Assembly (NCBI GenBank): GCA_021807225.1
Contig: JAKAPI010000035.1
Coordinates: forward strand, 1-6,536
Reading direction: 5' to 3'
Length of the DNA: 6,536 nucleotides
Source: an archaeon
Lineage (GTDB): Archaea; Thermoproteota; Nitrososphaeria; Nitrososphaerales; UBA183
The translations under genes were made by a program, and so were the position numbers. Shown piece after piece: positions 1 through 6,535 of the stretch. Positions within the stretch are counted from its first letter, which is position 1. Each line of letters opens with the position of its first letter. The notes beneath the pieces are model-generated. The model had not been told where the DNA came from, did no database searches, and saw only the letters and a list, made by a program, of their open reading frames with translations.

Positions 1-2
1 GG

Positions 3-749
3 GGTAGCTGGGATGCCTCGCTCAACGGAAGGAAGTCGGAGTCTGCTCTGGTTGTTCAGACCGTCGGGTGCGCGATAAGAAAGCTTGGAAGGGACCCCGG
101 TCGGTACTCTGGGTCGATCCAGACGACCACCTCTGCGCCCGTCGGCGTCGGACTGAAGACTTCGTCTTCCGCCTCGGTTGCAGTCGCGCTCGCTACTTTC
201 TCCGCCTTTGGGAGGACGACCTACAGGCCACGCGAGATTCTCGACTGCAGCGTGTCCGCCTCTCTGTCAGCGGGAGTCAGCGTGACGGGCGCCCTCGACG
301 ACGCTGCTTCGTGCTTGCTGGGGGGAGTGAACTTCGCGGACAATTCTAATGGACGGGTCCTCTCCACCGCCGCCTTGGGGCGCAGGTTGAAGGTAGTCAT
401 CAAGGTCCCCGAGGGAAGGAGCAGGAGGGGTCAGGCAGATCTGAAGGAAGTCAGGAAGTTCTCGAAGATGGCCGAGTCGATTTTCAGAATAGGGAGGAAG
501 GGGAGCGTCTGGAAGGCGATGACCCTCAACGGGCTCCTTTACTCGTCAATCTACAGGTACCACTCGTCCGACGCGCTCAGGGCCCTCGAGGCAGGAGCAC
601 TGGGTGCCGGCCTTTCAGGGACCGGACCCGCGTTGGCCGCGGTGTTCGACGAGAACGGGAAACCAGATGAGCTTGCCAAGGAGTGGAAAGACAGCGGGGC
701 CAAGGTGATCATGACGGAGACCAGCGACGAAGGAGCAACCCTTGGCTAA
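3..749 (+). CDS. aroK: Shikimate kinase, archaeal GHMP type (5'-truncated by the window edge)
   Basis: Cytoplasmic enzyme that phosphorylates shikimate to shikimate-3-phosphate with ATP. The frame is open from the left edge (first whole codon at 3) to TAA at 747-749, giving 248 visible residues; the true start lies upstream. Visible motifs are the GHMP ATP-binding loop PVGVGLKTSSSASVAV (from position 138), the TGALDDAASCLLGG segment (from 285), typical of archaeal shikimate kinases, and the C-terminal glycine motif GAGLSGTGPALAAVF (from 603). Family members are usually about 270-300 residues, so perhaps 25-50 N-terminal residues are missing. An in-frame GTG at 252 could be taken as a start, but it would drop the ATP loop, so it is internal. 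The last 8 nt overlap aroA, which carries out the next pathway step. Other GHMP kinases are possible, but the DDA motif and the neighbours argue strongly for shikimate kinase. Confidence 0.93.
   Translation, partial: GSWDASLNGRKSESALVVQTVGCAIRKLGRDPGRYSGSIQTTTSAPVGVGLKTSSSASVAVALATFSAFGRTTYRPREILDCSVSASLSAGVSVTGALDDAASCLLGGVNFADNSNGRVLSTAALGRRLKVVIKVPEGRSRRGQADLKEVRKFSKMAESIFRIGRKGSVWKAMTLNGLLYSSIYRYHSSDALRALEAGALGAGLSGTGPALAAVFDENGKPDELAKEWKDSGAKVIMTETSDEGATLG
730..735 (+). promoter_or_regulatory. Shine-Dalgarno site for aroA
   Basis: AAGGAG lies inside the last codons of shikimate kinase, six bases before the TTG at 742. It supports TTG 742 over the next in-frame TTG at 754, which would sit too far from it. 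Confidence 0.7.
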
Positions 750-2028
750 CGTTGCGTTGGCCGCAGACGGGGAGCTCAGCGGCAGAGTCGAGGTCCCGCC
801 GAGCAAGAGCTACACCCACAGGGCCGTCCTGATGGCGAGCCTTTCTTCCGGGGAGAGCCGAGTCAGCAGACCGCTGGTCTCCAGGGACACCCTTGCCACC
901 TACTCCGCCTGCAGGGCCATGGGCGCGAAACTGGAAGAGTCGGACACCGGCCTGACTGTCGTCGGCTCTGAACCACGGGCTCCCCAGGACGTGGTCGACG
1001 TCGAAAACTCGGGCACGACCCTCAGGTTCATGACCTCTGTCTTCTCTTTGCCAGAGCGCGGCTATACGGTGCTTACAGGAGACGCGAGCATCAGGCGGAG
1101 GCCGATGCAGGGACTCCTGGACGCGCTGTCCGGGCTGGGGACGAAGGCATGGTCGTCTAACGGTGACGGGTGCGCGCCGATAATCGTGGGCGAGGGTGGC
1201 ATGCCAGGCGGCACCGCTAGGATGCGGGGAGACGTTTCGTCACAGTTCGTCTCATCGATACTCATATCGGCGCCCCTCGCGCGTGGGGACTCGACGCTCA
1301 ATGTGATTGACGCCGTCTCCCGTCCTTACATAGAAGCCACGTTGACGCTGTCGAGGCTGCATGGGATTGGAATCGAGCGAGACGGGTTCTCCAACTTCTC
1401 CATCCCAGGGCGGCAGGTCTACAAGCCCTGCGACTTTTCTGTGCCCGCTGACTTCAGCTCTGCTTCGTTCATCATGGAGGCGGTTGCGCTGGTGGGAGGG
1501 AGGGTGGAGCTTTCGGGCCTTGACGCTTCGCTCCCCCAGGGGGACTCGGCCATAATGGATATGCTGGTCCGCATGGGCGTAAAGGTGGCCAAGCGTAGCG
1601 ACTCCGTAGTCGTCCAGGCAGACGGGGAGAGGCTCAGGGGCGGGAGCTTCGACCTCTCCGATACGCCGGACCTCCTCCCGGTCCTCGCAACGCTCGCCCT
1701 GAGGTGCGAAGAGCCACTGGAGATAACAGGGGTCGCCCACGCGAGGTTCAAGGAGACGGACAGGATCAGCGTGGCCGCCGAGGGACTTCAGAAGATGGGC
1801 GCCAGGGTAGAGGAAAGGCACGACGGAATGAAGATAACCAGGGCTGACCAGATTTCACGCACTGTGCTGGACGCCCACGACGACCACCGCATGTTCATGG
1901 CATTCACCCTGGCTTCGATGCTGGCTCCAGATGACGTCAGAGTCGTCGGCGAGGAGAGCCTCGGGGTCTCCTATCCCGCGTTCCTTGAAGACATGCAACA
2001 GCTGGGGGCAAGGGTGGTCAGAGAATGA
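742..2028 (+). CDS. aroA: 3-phosphoshikimate 1-carboxyvinyltransferase (EPSP synthase)
   Basis: Condenses shikimate-3-phosphate with phosphoenolpyruvate to give 5-enolpyruvylshikimate-3-phosphate and phosphate, in the cytoplasm. The 428 residues match the usual family length of about 420-440. The TTG start is set by the AAGGAG at 730-735 and gives the normal N-terminus, with GELSGRVEVPPSKSYTHR at residues 10-27; K22, S23 and R27 fall at the substrate-binding positions known from E. coli. Further motifs are NSGTTLRF (89-96, the PEP/glyphosate-site loop), GDVSSQF, the PADFSSAS segment, D310 in SDTPD (catalytic aspartate equivalent), KETDR (337-341) and DHRM (381-384). The C-terminal segment reads GVSYPAF, without the lysine of the E. 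coli CTAKTFPDYF stretch; this position varies in the family. It overlaps aroK by 8 nt and aroC by ATGA, so translation is probably coupled. Confidence 0.97.
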   Translation: MANVALAADGELSGRVEVPPSKSYTHRAVLMASLSSGESRVSRPLVSRDTLATYSACRAMGAKLEESDTGLTVVGSEPRAPQDVVDVENSGTTLRFMTSVFSLPERGYTVLTGDASIRRRPMQGLLDALSGLGTKAWSSNGDGCAPIIVGEGGMPGGTARMRGDVSSQFVSSILISAPLARGDSTLNVIDAVSRPYIEATLTLSRLHGIGIERDGFSNFSIPGRQVYKPCDFSVPADFSSASFIMEAVALVGGRVELSGLDASLPQGDSAIMDMLVRMGVKVAKRSDSVVVQADGERLRGGSFDLSDTPDLLPVLATLALRCEEPLEITGVAHARFKETDRISVAAEGLQKMGARVEERHDGMKITRADQISRTVLDAHDDHRMFMAFTLASMLAPDDVRVVGEESLGVSYPAFLEDMQQLGARVVRE

Positions 2029-3131
2029 GCGGCAACATCATCGGCGAACGGTTCCTCCTGCTCACCTTCGGAGAAAGCCACGGGAAGGTCGTGGGGGCTG
2101 TCCTGGACGGCTGTCCCGCAGGCCTTGGCCTGGGAGAGGACGACATCCAGTCAGAACTCGACCTCAGGAAGCCCGGCCAGTCGATTGTCGCCAGCCAGCG
2201 GAAGGAAGAGGACAGGGTTGAGATAATGTCGGGGGTCTTCAACGGCCACACCACGGGCGCACCCATCATGATGCTGATCAGGAACGAAGACAAGGACTCC
2301 AGGTCCTACGAGGCGATGGTGAACTCCCCCCGCCCAGGGCATGCCGACCTGGTGGCGAAGACGAAGTATGGGGGTTTCAACGACTACCGGGGCGGCGGGA
2401 GGTTCTCCGGGAGGATAACCGCCTCTTTCGTCATGGGGGGCGCGGTGGCGAAGAAGCTGCTGCGGGAGACCCTTGGGGTTGAGATTATCGCCTACTCCCT
2501 GGAGATAGGCGGCGTTCGGGCCGAAGGCTTCGACTTCGACACGGCTAGAAAGAACCGCTACACGAACGAAGCCAGGGCCCCCACCCCAGAGGCGGCGGAG
2601 CAGATGAAAAGGAAGATCATCGAGACCCGGGGGAGGGGCAACAGCCTGGGCGGAATAGTGGAATGCGTGGCCCTGAACGTCCCCCCTGGCCTCGGCGAGC
2701 CCGTCATCGGGTCGTTGGACTCCGACCTCGCCAGGATTGCGATGTCGATCCCAGCGGCCAGGGGGGTGGAGTTCGGGTCGGGATTCGCCTCGGCGAGGCG
2801 CACCGGGACCGAAAACAACGACCAATACTTCTACGACGGAGCCGAAATCAAGACGAAGACCAACAACGCTGGCGGGATCCTCGGGGGGCTGTCCAACGGC
2901 ATGCCCATCGTCTACAGGATTGCATTCAAACCGGCGTCATCTATAGCGTCGAAACAGACTACCGTGGACCTCGCCACCCGGAAGGAGGTGGAGCTGGTCG
3001 TCCCTGGAAGACACGACCCCACGGTCGTGCCCAGGGCGGTCCCGGTGGTCGAAAGCACGACAGCTCTGGTCCTCGCGGACTACGCGATAAGGGCGGGAAT
3101 CATACCTCCGGTACTGGGCAGGAGACCATGA
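2025..3131 (+). CDS. aroC: Chorismate synthase
   Basis: Removes phosphate and a proton from EPSP to form chorismate, the branch point of aromatic biosynthesis; the family needs reduced FMN. The 368-residue length is normal. Signature elements are TFGESHG with the catalytic-type H19, RKPGQS (48-53), RPGHAD with the second conserved H106, KYGGFNDYRGGGRFSGR (FMN/substrate region), SLGGIVEC, AARGVEFGSGF, NNAGGILGGLSNG and GRHDPTVVPRAVPV near the C-terminus. No flavin reductase domain is attached, so it presumably depends on a separate source of reduced FMN. The ATG at 2025 overlaps the aroA stop as ATGA, with a GGTGG (2013-2017) as a possible weak ribosome site. The stop overlaps the next gene in the same way. 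It supplies chorismate to the mutase encoded next and, indirectly, to the facing trp genes. Confidence 0.98.
   Translation: MSGNIIGERFLLLTFGESHGKVVGAVLDGCPAGLGLGEDDIQSELDLRKPGQSIVASQRKEEDRVEIMSGVFNGHTTGAPIMMLIRNEDKDSRSYEAMVNSPRPGHADLVAKTKYGGFNDYRGGGRFSGRITASFVMGGAVAKKLLRETLGVEIIAYSLEIGGVRAEGFDFDTARKNRYTNEARAPTPEAAEQMKRKIIETRGRGNSLGGIVECVALNVPPGLGEPVIGSLDSDLARIAMSIPAARGVEFGSGFASARRTGTENNDQYFYDGAEIKTKTNNAGGILGGLSNGMPIVYRIAFKPASSIASKQTTVDLATRKEVELVVPGRHDPTVVPRAVPVVESTTALVLADYAIRAGIIPPVLGRRP
3120..3124 (+). promoter_or_regulatory. Possible Shine-Dalgarno site for the chorismate mutase-aminotransferase gene
   Basis: AGGAG ends three bases before the ATG at 3128, a short spacing. Initiation probably relies partly on coupling through the ATGA overlap with aroC. 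Confidence 0.4.
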
Positions 3132-4528
3132 GCACGGCGAAGGCGGAGCCCGGCATCAGGGAGCTCCGGGCCGACATCGCCGAGACCACCAAGGAGATTA
3201 TCCGCCTCGTAGGCCACAGGAACGACTTGGCCCGGCAGGTCGGCCGGCTGAAGACCAGGGCGTCCCTCCCCGCCGAGGACGACGCCGTGGAGGACTCGCT
3301 ACTCAGGGAGGTGGCCGAAGAGTGCGACCGGACAGGGGTGGAAAGGGGTGCCGGCCTCAAGATATTCGCGCTCCTTCTGGCCGAGTCCAAGAAGGCCCAG
3401 GGGTTCTCGCTCCAAGCCAACGGTCCCACCCCGATGTCCTCCATGGCCAGGGCCGTGGCGCTCCAACGGAGCGGGGTGAAGCTGATCCGCCTCGACGTAG
3501 GCGAGCCTGACTTCAGGCCGCCGAAGGCGGTCCTAGAAGCATGCACCGAGGCACTGGCCGGTTTCAGGACACACTACACTGAACCCAGAGGGATCCCGGA
3601 GCTCGTTTCGGCTCTCCAGATTTACCTGCGGAGGAAGAGCAACTTCGAAGCGTCGGGGGATGAGCTCGCGGTGACGCCGAGCGGCAGATTCGCAGTCTAC
3701 GCCGCCCTTTCGGCCACAGTCTCCGAAGGGGACAGCGCCATAGTGTTCGAGCCGAACTGGCCTGCGTACAACGAGATCATTCGGCACATCGGCGCCAGGC
3801 CGATAGTCATGCACACAAGGCTGGAGGACGGGTGGTCGTTCTCCGCCGAAGCCCTCGCGGAAGCGATTCGCCCGAACACCAAAGCGATAGTCCTGAGCTA
3901 TCCCAACAATCCCACTGGGAAGGTGATTACTCCCGAGACCTTCAAGGGGGTGGTCGACTTCGCAGACGACAACGGCCTCACGGTGATAAGCGACGAGATA
4001 TACAACGAATATTCGTCCAAGCCCTGTCCCAGCATCCTCCGGACAACGCCGAAGAAGTTTGTCCTGACGTCGTCTTTCTCGAAGGCCTGGGCGATGACCG
4101 GGTTCAGGATCGGCTACGCGGTCTCCAGCAAGGACGTCATGGCCAAGATAACCAGGCTGACCTCCATGGTGATCACCTCGGTCCCGGAGTTCATCCAACT
4201 CGGAGCCATAAAGGCCCTGGACGCCGACGCGGAAGTGAAGGACAACGTGGAAGAGATGAAGAAAAGAATCGACGCCGTCTCCGAAGAGCTTGACAAAATC
4301 GACTCCCTCGAATACTTCAGACCAGACGGCGCGATGTACTTCTTCCCCCGGCTGAGAAAACGGGGTTGGGACGGGAACCGGTTCGTGAACACCCTCTTGG
4401 AAAGAGGAGTCAGCGTTACCCCCGGCCTGGCCTTCGGGGACTACCCGGACTTCTTCCGTGTATCTCTGGGCCAGCCCAGAGACACTCTCCTGGAAGGGGT
4501 CAGGCGGATGGGCGACCTCCTGGGTTGA
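3128..4528 (+). CDS. Chorismate mutase (AroQ) - class I aminotransferase fusion
   Basis: A 466-residue two-domain protein. Residues about 9-92 form an all-helical AroQ chorismate mutase (chorismate to prephenate). R14, R31, K42, D51, E55, S87 and Q91 align with active-site positions of E. coli AroQ (R11, R28, K39, D48, E52, S84, Q88), and GLKIF resembles the archaeal GIKIF. The R51 equivalent appears to be V54. Residues about 100-466 form a PLP-dependent fold-type I aminotransferase: DVGEPDF (123-129), THYTEPRG (148-155), EPNWPAY (208-214), YPNNPTGK (258-265, PLP-contacting N261), D289 and Y292, Schiff-base K319 in SSFSKAW, and carboxylate-binding R444. The amino acceptor is probably an aromatic keto acid (prephenate, hydroxyphenylpyruvate or phenylpyruvate), inferred from fusion and context. 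The frame is open upstream to 2663, but that stretch lies within aroC; ATG 3128, overlapping the aroC stop as ATGA, gives the proper N-terminus. No stop or frameshift separates the domains. No ACT regulatory domain is visible. Confidence 0.94.
   Translation: MSTAKAEPGIRELRADIAETTKEIIRLVGHRNDLARQVGRLKTRASLPAEDDAVEDSLLREVAEECDRTGVERGAGLKIFALLLAESKKAQGFSLQANGPTPMSSMARAVALQRSGVKLIRLDVGEPDFRPPKAVLEACTEALAGFRTHYTEPRGIPELVSALQIYLRRKSNFEASGDELAVTPSGRFAVYAALSATVSEGDSAIVFEPNWPAYNEIIRHIGARPIVMHTRLEDGWSFSAEALAEAIRPNTKAIVLSYPNNPTGKVITPETFKGVVDFADDNGLTVISDEIYNEYSSKPCPSILRTTPKKFVLTSSFSKAWAMTGFRIGYAVSSKDVMAKITRLTSMVITSVPEFIQLGAIKALDADAEVKDNVEEMKKRIDAVSEELDKIDSLEYFRPDGAMYFFPRLRKRGWDGNRFVNTLLERGVSVTPGLAFGDYPDFFRVSLGQPRDTLLEGVRRMGDLLG
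4525..4528 (+). other. TTGA overlap joining aminotransferase stop and tyrA start
   Basis: TTG (4525-4527) is the tyrA initiator and TGA (4526-4528) is the stop of the fusion gene. The upstream bases CGACCTCCTGGG hold no convincing Shine-Dalgarno, which suggests translational coupling by termination-reinitiation. Confidence 0.75.
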
Positions 4529-5358
4529 AGGTCGCAGTGCTTGGCTCCTCCGGGGGCATGGGCTCGTACTTCGCAGACTATTTTGCGCGCTTGGGCCACA
4601 ACGTGGCTGGTTCGGATCTGCGTCCGGGAAGGTCCCACGCGCGGTTCCGTTTCGCGCGCACGAACCTCGAGGCCGTCGAGGGAGCAGACGTTGTCCTGCT
4701 CGCGGTCCCCATGTCCGAGACCCTGAATGTCGCCCGCGGGGTAGCTCAGGCACTGAAGTCCGGATGCACCCTGGTAGAAATCACGTCGGTCAAGGGAAGC
4801 AGGCTGTCAGTACTCAGGAAGCTGGCCACAGCGCACGGGGCCTCCCTGCTCTCGGTCCACCCGATGTTCGGTCCGTCGTCGAGATCGAAGGCGCCGAAGA
4901 TTCTTGTTGTAGGGACCAGGAAAGATTTGGCTGCCGCGGGACGGGTCTTCCCTGGGTCCAAGCTGATTCTAGTCGGCTCCCACGAACATGACCGACTGAT
5001 GGCCCACACTCTGTCCCTGGTTCACTTGACGAACATCGCCTTTGTCTCAGCGGTCGAGAAGGGAAGCGGAGTGACCGAGTACGACAGGATCGCTCCTCCG
5101 TTCGCAGCGGCCCAGCTCGAACTCGCCAAAGCCGTGCTTTCCCAGGACCCAAGGCTCTATTCACAAATCGACACAGAAAACCGGTCTGCGGCTGCGGCTC
5201 TTTCTGCACTCATCGCGGAGCTCTCATCACTGAAAGACCTGATCGAGAGGAAAGACAGCAAAGCCCTCAGTGAGGAATTCAAGAGAGCGGCGCGCTGGTT
5301 CACGGTTTCAGAGATGCAGTCTTCCCTTGCCCGGGTCTACTCCGCCGCGGACGGCTAG
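4525..5358 (+). CDS. tyrA: Prephenate (or arogenate) dehydrogenase
   Basis: Oxidative decarboxylation of prephenate to 4-hydroxyphenylpyruvate, or of arogenate to tyrosine, with NAD(P)+. There are 277 residues from a TTG at 4525 that overlaps the previous stop as TTGA. The frame is open further upstream, but that portion is out of frame within the aminotransferase gene and lacks family resemblance; the next internal ATG would cut away the nucleotide loop. The Rossmann domain starts immediately (KVAVLGSSGGMGSYFADYF), with D31 at the end of strand 2 (inferred NAD+ preference). It continues with VVLLAVPMSET (56-66), EITSVKG (85-91) and SVHPMFGP, with H112 at the conserved catalytic histidine. 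Residues about 165-277 are the helical dimerisation/substrate domain, including the LYSQIDTENR stretch. No ACT or mutase domain is attached; the mutase is in the preceding gene. Prephenate versus arogenate specificity cannot be read from the sequence. Its stop shares CTAG with trpA on the other strand. Confidence 0.93.
   Translation: MKVAVLGSSGGMGSYFADYFARLGHNVAGSDLRPGRSHARFRFARTNLEAVEGADVVLLAVPMSETLNVARGVAQALKSGCTLVEITSVKGSRLSVLRKLATAHGASLLSVHPMFGPSSRSKAPKILVVGTRKDLAAAGRVFPGSKLILVGSHEHDRLMAHTLSLVHLTNIAFVSAVEKGSGVTEYDRIAPPFAAAQLELAKAVLSQDPRLYSQIDTENRSAAAALSALIAELSSLKDLIERKDSKALSEEFKRAARWFTVSEMQSSLARVYSAADG
5355..5358. other. Shared convergent stop: one CTAG ends tyrA (+) and trpA (-)
   Basis: Positions 5356-5358 read TAG on the plus strand (tyrA stop), and positions 5357-5355 read TAG on the minus strand (trpA stop). 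The two coding regions overlap by these four bases, so there is no intergenic space for a terminator; transcripts from both sides must run at least to this point. Confidence 0.95.
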
Positions 5359-6161
5359 GCCACGCTTGCGGCATCCTTCAGCGACCGCACAAAGCCTTCT
5401 ATCTCGTCCAGAACCTCCCGTTTCCCTCTGCCGACCTGTGCCACCCTGTCTACCACCGCACTCCCCACGATGGCCGCGTCGGCTCCCGCCTGAATGACAG
5501 TTTTCACGTGCTGCGGTCTCGAGATGCCGAAACCCACCGCGAGGGGGACTTTCCCCCGGCAGAAACCCTTCGCGAACTTCACGAGTTCAACGGTACTGCC
5601 CTCCAGCTCTCGCCTTGCCCCCGTGACCCCGAGGACAGAGACAAGGTACAGGAACCCCGACGTGTTGGCGACAATCCGCCGCATGCGTTCTTCGGTCGTT
5701 GTCGGGGCAGCGAGCAGAACGGAGTCTATCCCCCTGGCGCGGGCCGCCTTTCCGAACGCGCCGGCTTCGTCGAGCGGCAGGTCCGGAACGATGACGCCGT
5801 CCACCCCGCTCTTCCGGGCCCCGTCGAGGAAGCCTGATACTCCCCTGGAGAATATCGGATTGAAGTAGGTCATCAGAACCACAGGGACATCATGGGCCTC
5901 CTTCACCTCGGAGGCTATTCGAAGCACATCAGTCGGCCTGGTCCCGGACTTGAGGGCCCGCACTCCGGCCGCCTGCACCGACCTGCCGTCAGCTATCGGG
6001 TCTGAGAATGGAACGCCGAGCTCGAGTATGTCCGCTCCTCCCCTCAGCACAGCCTCTGCCACTTCGACCGAGGTCTGCCGGTCGGGATCCCCTCCCATCA
6101 CGTACACGACCAGCGCCCCTCCTCCATTGAGGGAGTCGAACGTCTCTCTTATCCTGCTCAG
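5355..6161 (-). CDS. trpA: Tryptophan synthase alpha subunit (likely CTG start)
   Basis: Cleaves indole-3-glycerol phosphate to indole and glyceraldehyde-3-phosphate; indole passes to the beta subunit encoded just upstream. With a start at 6161 the protein has 268 residues, the usual family length, and a normal N-terminus ([26 protein letters not shown] region). Catalytic acids are E47 ([10 protein letters not shown]) and D58 (IADG). Also present are the loop motif GVTGARRE and the phosphate-binding segments GFGISRP and AAIVGSAVV. No ATG, GTG or TTG lies in frame between 6161 and the trpB coding region I read through (to about 6224). CTG 6161 overlaps the trpB stop as CTGA, mirroring the ATGA and TTGA junctions of the facing operon. 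The first conventional start, GTG at 6107, would remove the first helix and most of strand 1, although a GGAGGAGG run (6118-6125) precedes it. One oddity: the usual ADGP is ADGR (R60). Confidence 0.93.
   Translation of the reverse strand: MSRIRETFDSLNGGGALVVYVMGGDPDRQTSVEVAEAVLRGGADILELGVPFSDPIADGRSVQAAGVRALKSGTRPTDVLRIASEVKEAHDVPVVLMTYFNPIFSRGVSGFLDGARKSGVDGVIVPDLPLDEAGAFGKAARARGIDSVLLAAPTTTEERMRRIVANTSGFLYLVSVLGVTGARRELEGSTVELVKFAKGFCRGKVPLAVGFGISRPQHVKTVIQAGADAAIVGSAVVDRVAQVGRGKREVLDEIEGFVRSLKDAASVA
6158..6161 (-). other. CTGA overlap joining trpB stop and trpA start
   Basis: On the minus strand the four bases read CTGA: CTG is the likely trpA initiator and TGA the trpB stop. No strong Shine-Dalgarno precedes it (nearest purine-rich stretch is AGGGCTGGGAT), so initiation would depend on ribosomes finishing trpB. 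Confidence 0.6.
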
Positions 6162-6535
6162 AGGTCGATCCCAGCCCTGTTTCCGACTATCTGGACGTCC
6201 TTGTCGCCTCTCCCTGAAAGGGTGACCACGACGCTCTGGCCGTGCCGCATGGTCGGCGCGAGCTTTAGTGCGTAGGCAACCGCATGCGCCGACTCCAATG
6301 CGGGGAGTATTCCCTCATCCCTTGCAAGGATGTGGAAGGCTTCTACCGCTTCGTCGTCGGTGACGGTGACGTAGGTCACGCGTCCGGTGTCCTTCAGACG
6401 AGAATGCTCCGGGCCCACCCCGGGGTAGTCGAGACCAGCTGCGACGCTGTGAGTCTCCCCGACCTGACCATCCCCGTCCTGAAGCACATAGGTGAGCATC
6501 CCGTGGACGACCCCCTCTTTCCCGTAGGCCAGGGT
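6158..6535 (-). CDS. trpB: Tryptophan synthase beta subunit, C-terminal part (gene continues past the right edge)
   Basis: PLP enzyme joining indole with serine to make tryptophan, in complex with TrpA. Only the last 125 residues are in the window, about a third of a normal TrpB of about 400 residues; the PLP lysine and GGGSNA motif lie beyond the right edge. Recognisable segments are [19 protein letters not shown] at the left of the visible protein, [39 protein letters not shown] (with the serine that contacts the PLP ring nitrogen, codon at 6290-6292) and [11 protein letters not shown] near the C-terminus. [18 protein letters not shown] places it with the classical TrpB1 type rather than the TrpB2 group. 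The TGA stop at 6160-6158 overlaps the proposed CTG start of trpA. An ATG at 6499 is internal, because conserved TrpB sequence continues upstream of it. Confidence 0.95.
   Translation of the reverse strand, partial: TLAYGKEGVVHGMLTYVLQDGDGQVGETHSVAAGLDYPGVGPEHSRLKDTGRVTYVTVTDDEAVEAFHILARDEGILPALESAHAVAYALKLAPTMRHGQSVVVTLSGRGDKDVQIVGNRAGIDL

Noticed and set aside
68..349. Open frame of 93 codons on the plus strand near the left edge
   Set aside because: It overlaps, in a different frame, the shikimate kinase region that encodes the GHMP ATP loop; its arginine-rich composition is typical of an out-of-frame GC-rich shadow.
252..749. Taking GTG 252 as the real start of a short shikimate kinase
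   Set aside because: The same frame stays open to the left edge and encodes the essential ATP-binding motif at 138-185, so 252 is internal and the gene is only truncated by the window.
1252..1821. 189-codon minus-strand open frame opposite aroA
   Set aside because: Antisense shadow of a strongly conserved EPSP synthase, with no recognisable domain.
1962..2000. Loss of the E. coli K411-type lysine in EPSP synthase (GVSYPAF)
   Set aside because: This position varies across EPSP synthase classes; CP4-type enzymes, for example, also lack it, so I do not treat it as an anomaly.
2151..2825. 224-codon minus-strand open frame opposite aroC
   Set aside because: Antisense shadow of chorismate synthase, rich in proline, glycine and arginine, with no motif.
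2663..3127. N-terminal extension of the aminotransferase fusion back to 2663
   Set aside because: This stretch lies in a different frame inside aroC, has shadow-like composition, and the AroQ domain begins just after ATG 3128.
4366..4524. Upstream extension of tyrA to 4366
   Set aside because: It overlaps the aminotransferase C-terminus (including R444) and resembles no family member; the Rossmann domain begins right at TTG 4525.
3533..4753. Long 406-codon open frame on the minus strand
   Set aside because: It is antisense to the conserved aminotransferase domain and tyrA start, spans their junction and has no recognisable motif; long antisense frames are expected in GC-rich coding DNA.
5355..5358. 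A bidirectional terminator between tyrA and trpA
   Set aside because: There is no intergenic DNA, and I see no hairpin followed by a T-run or a long T-tract on either strand near the junction.
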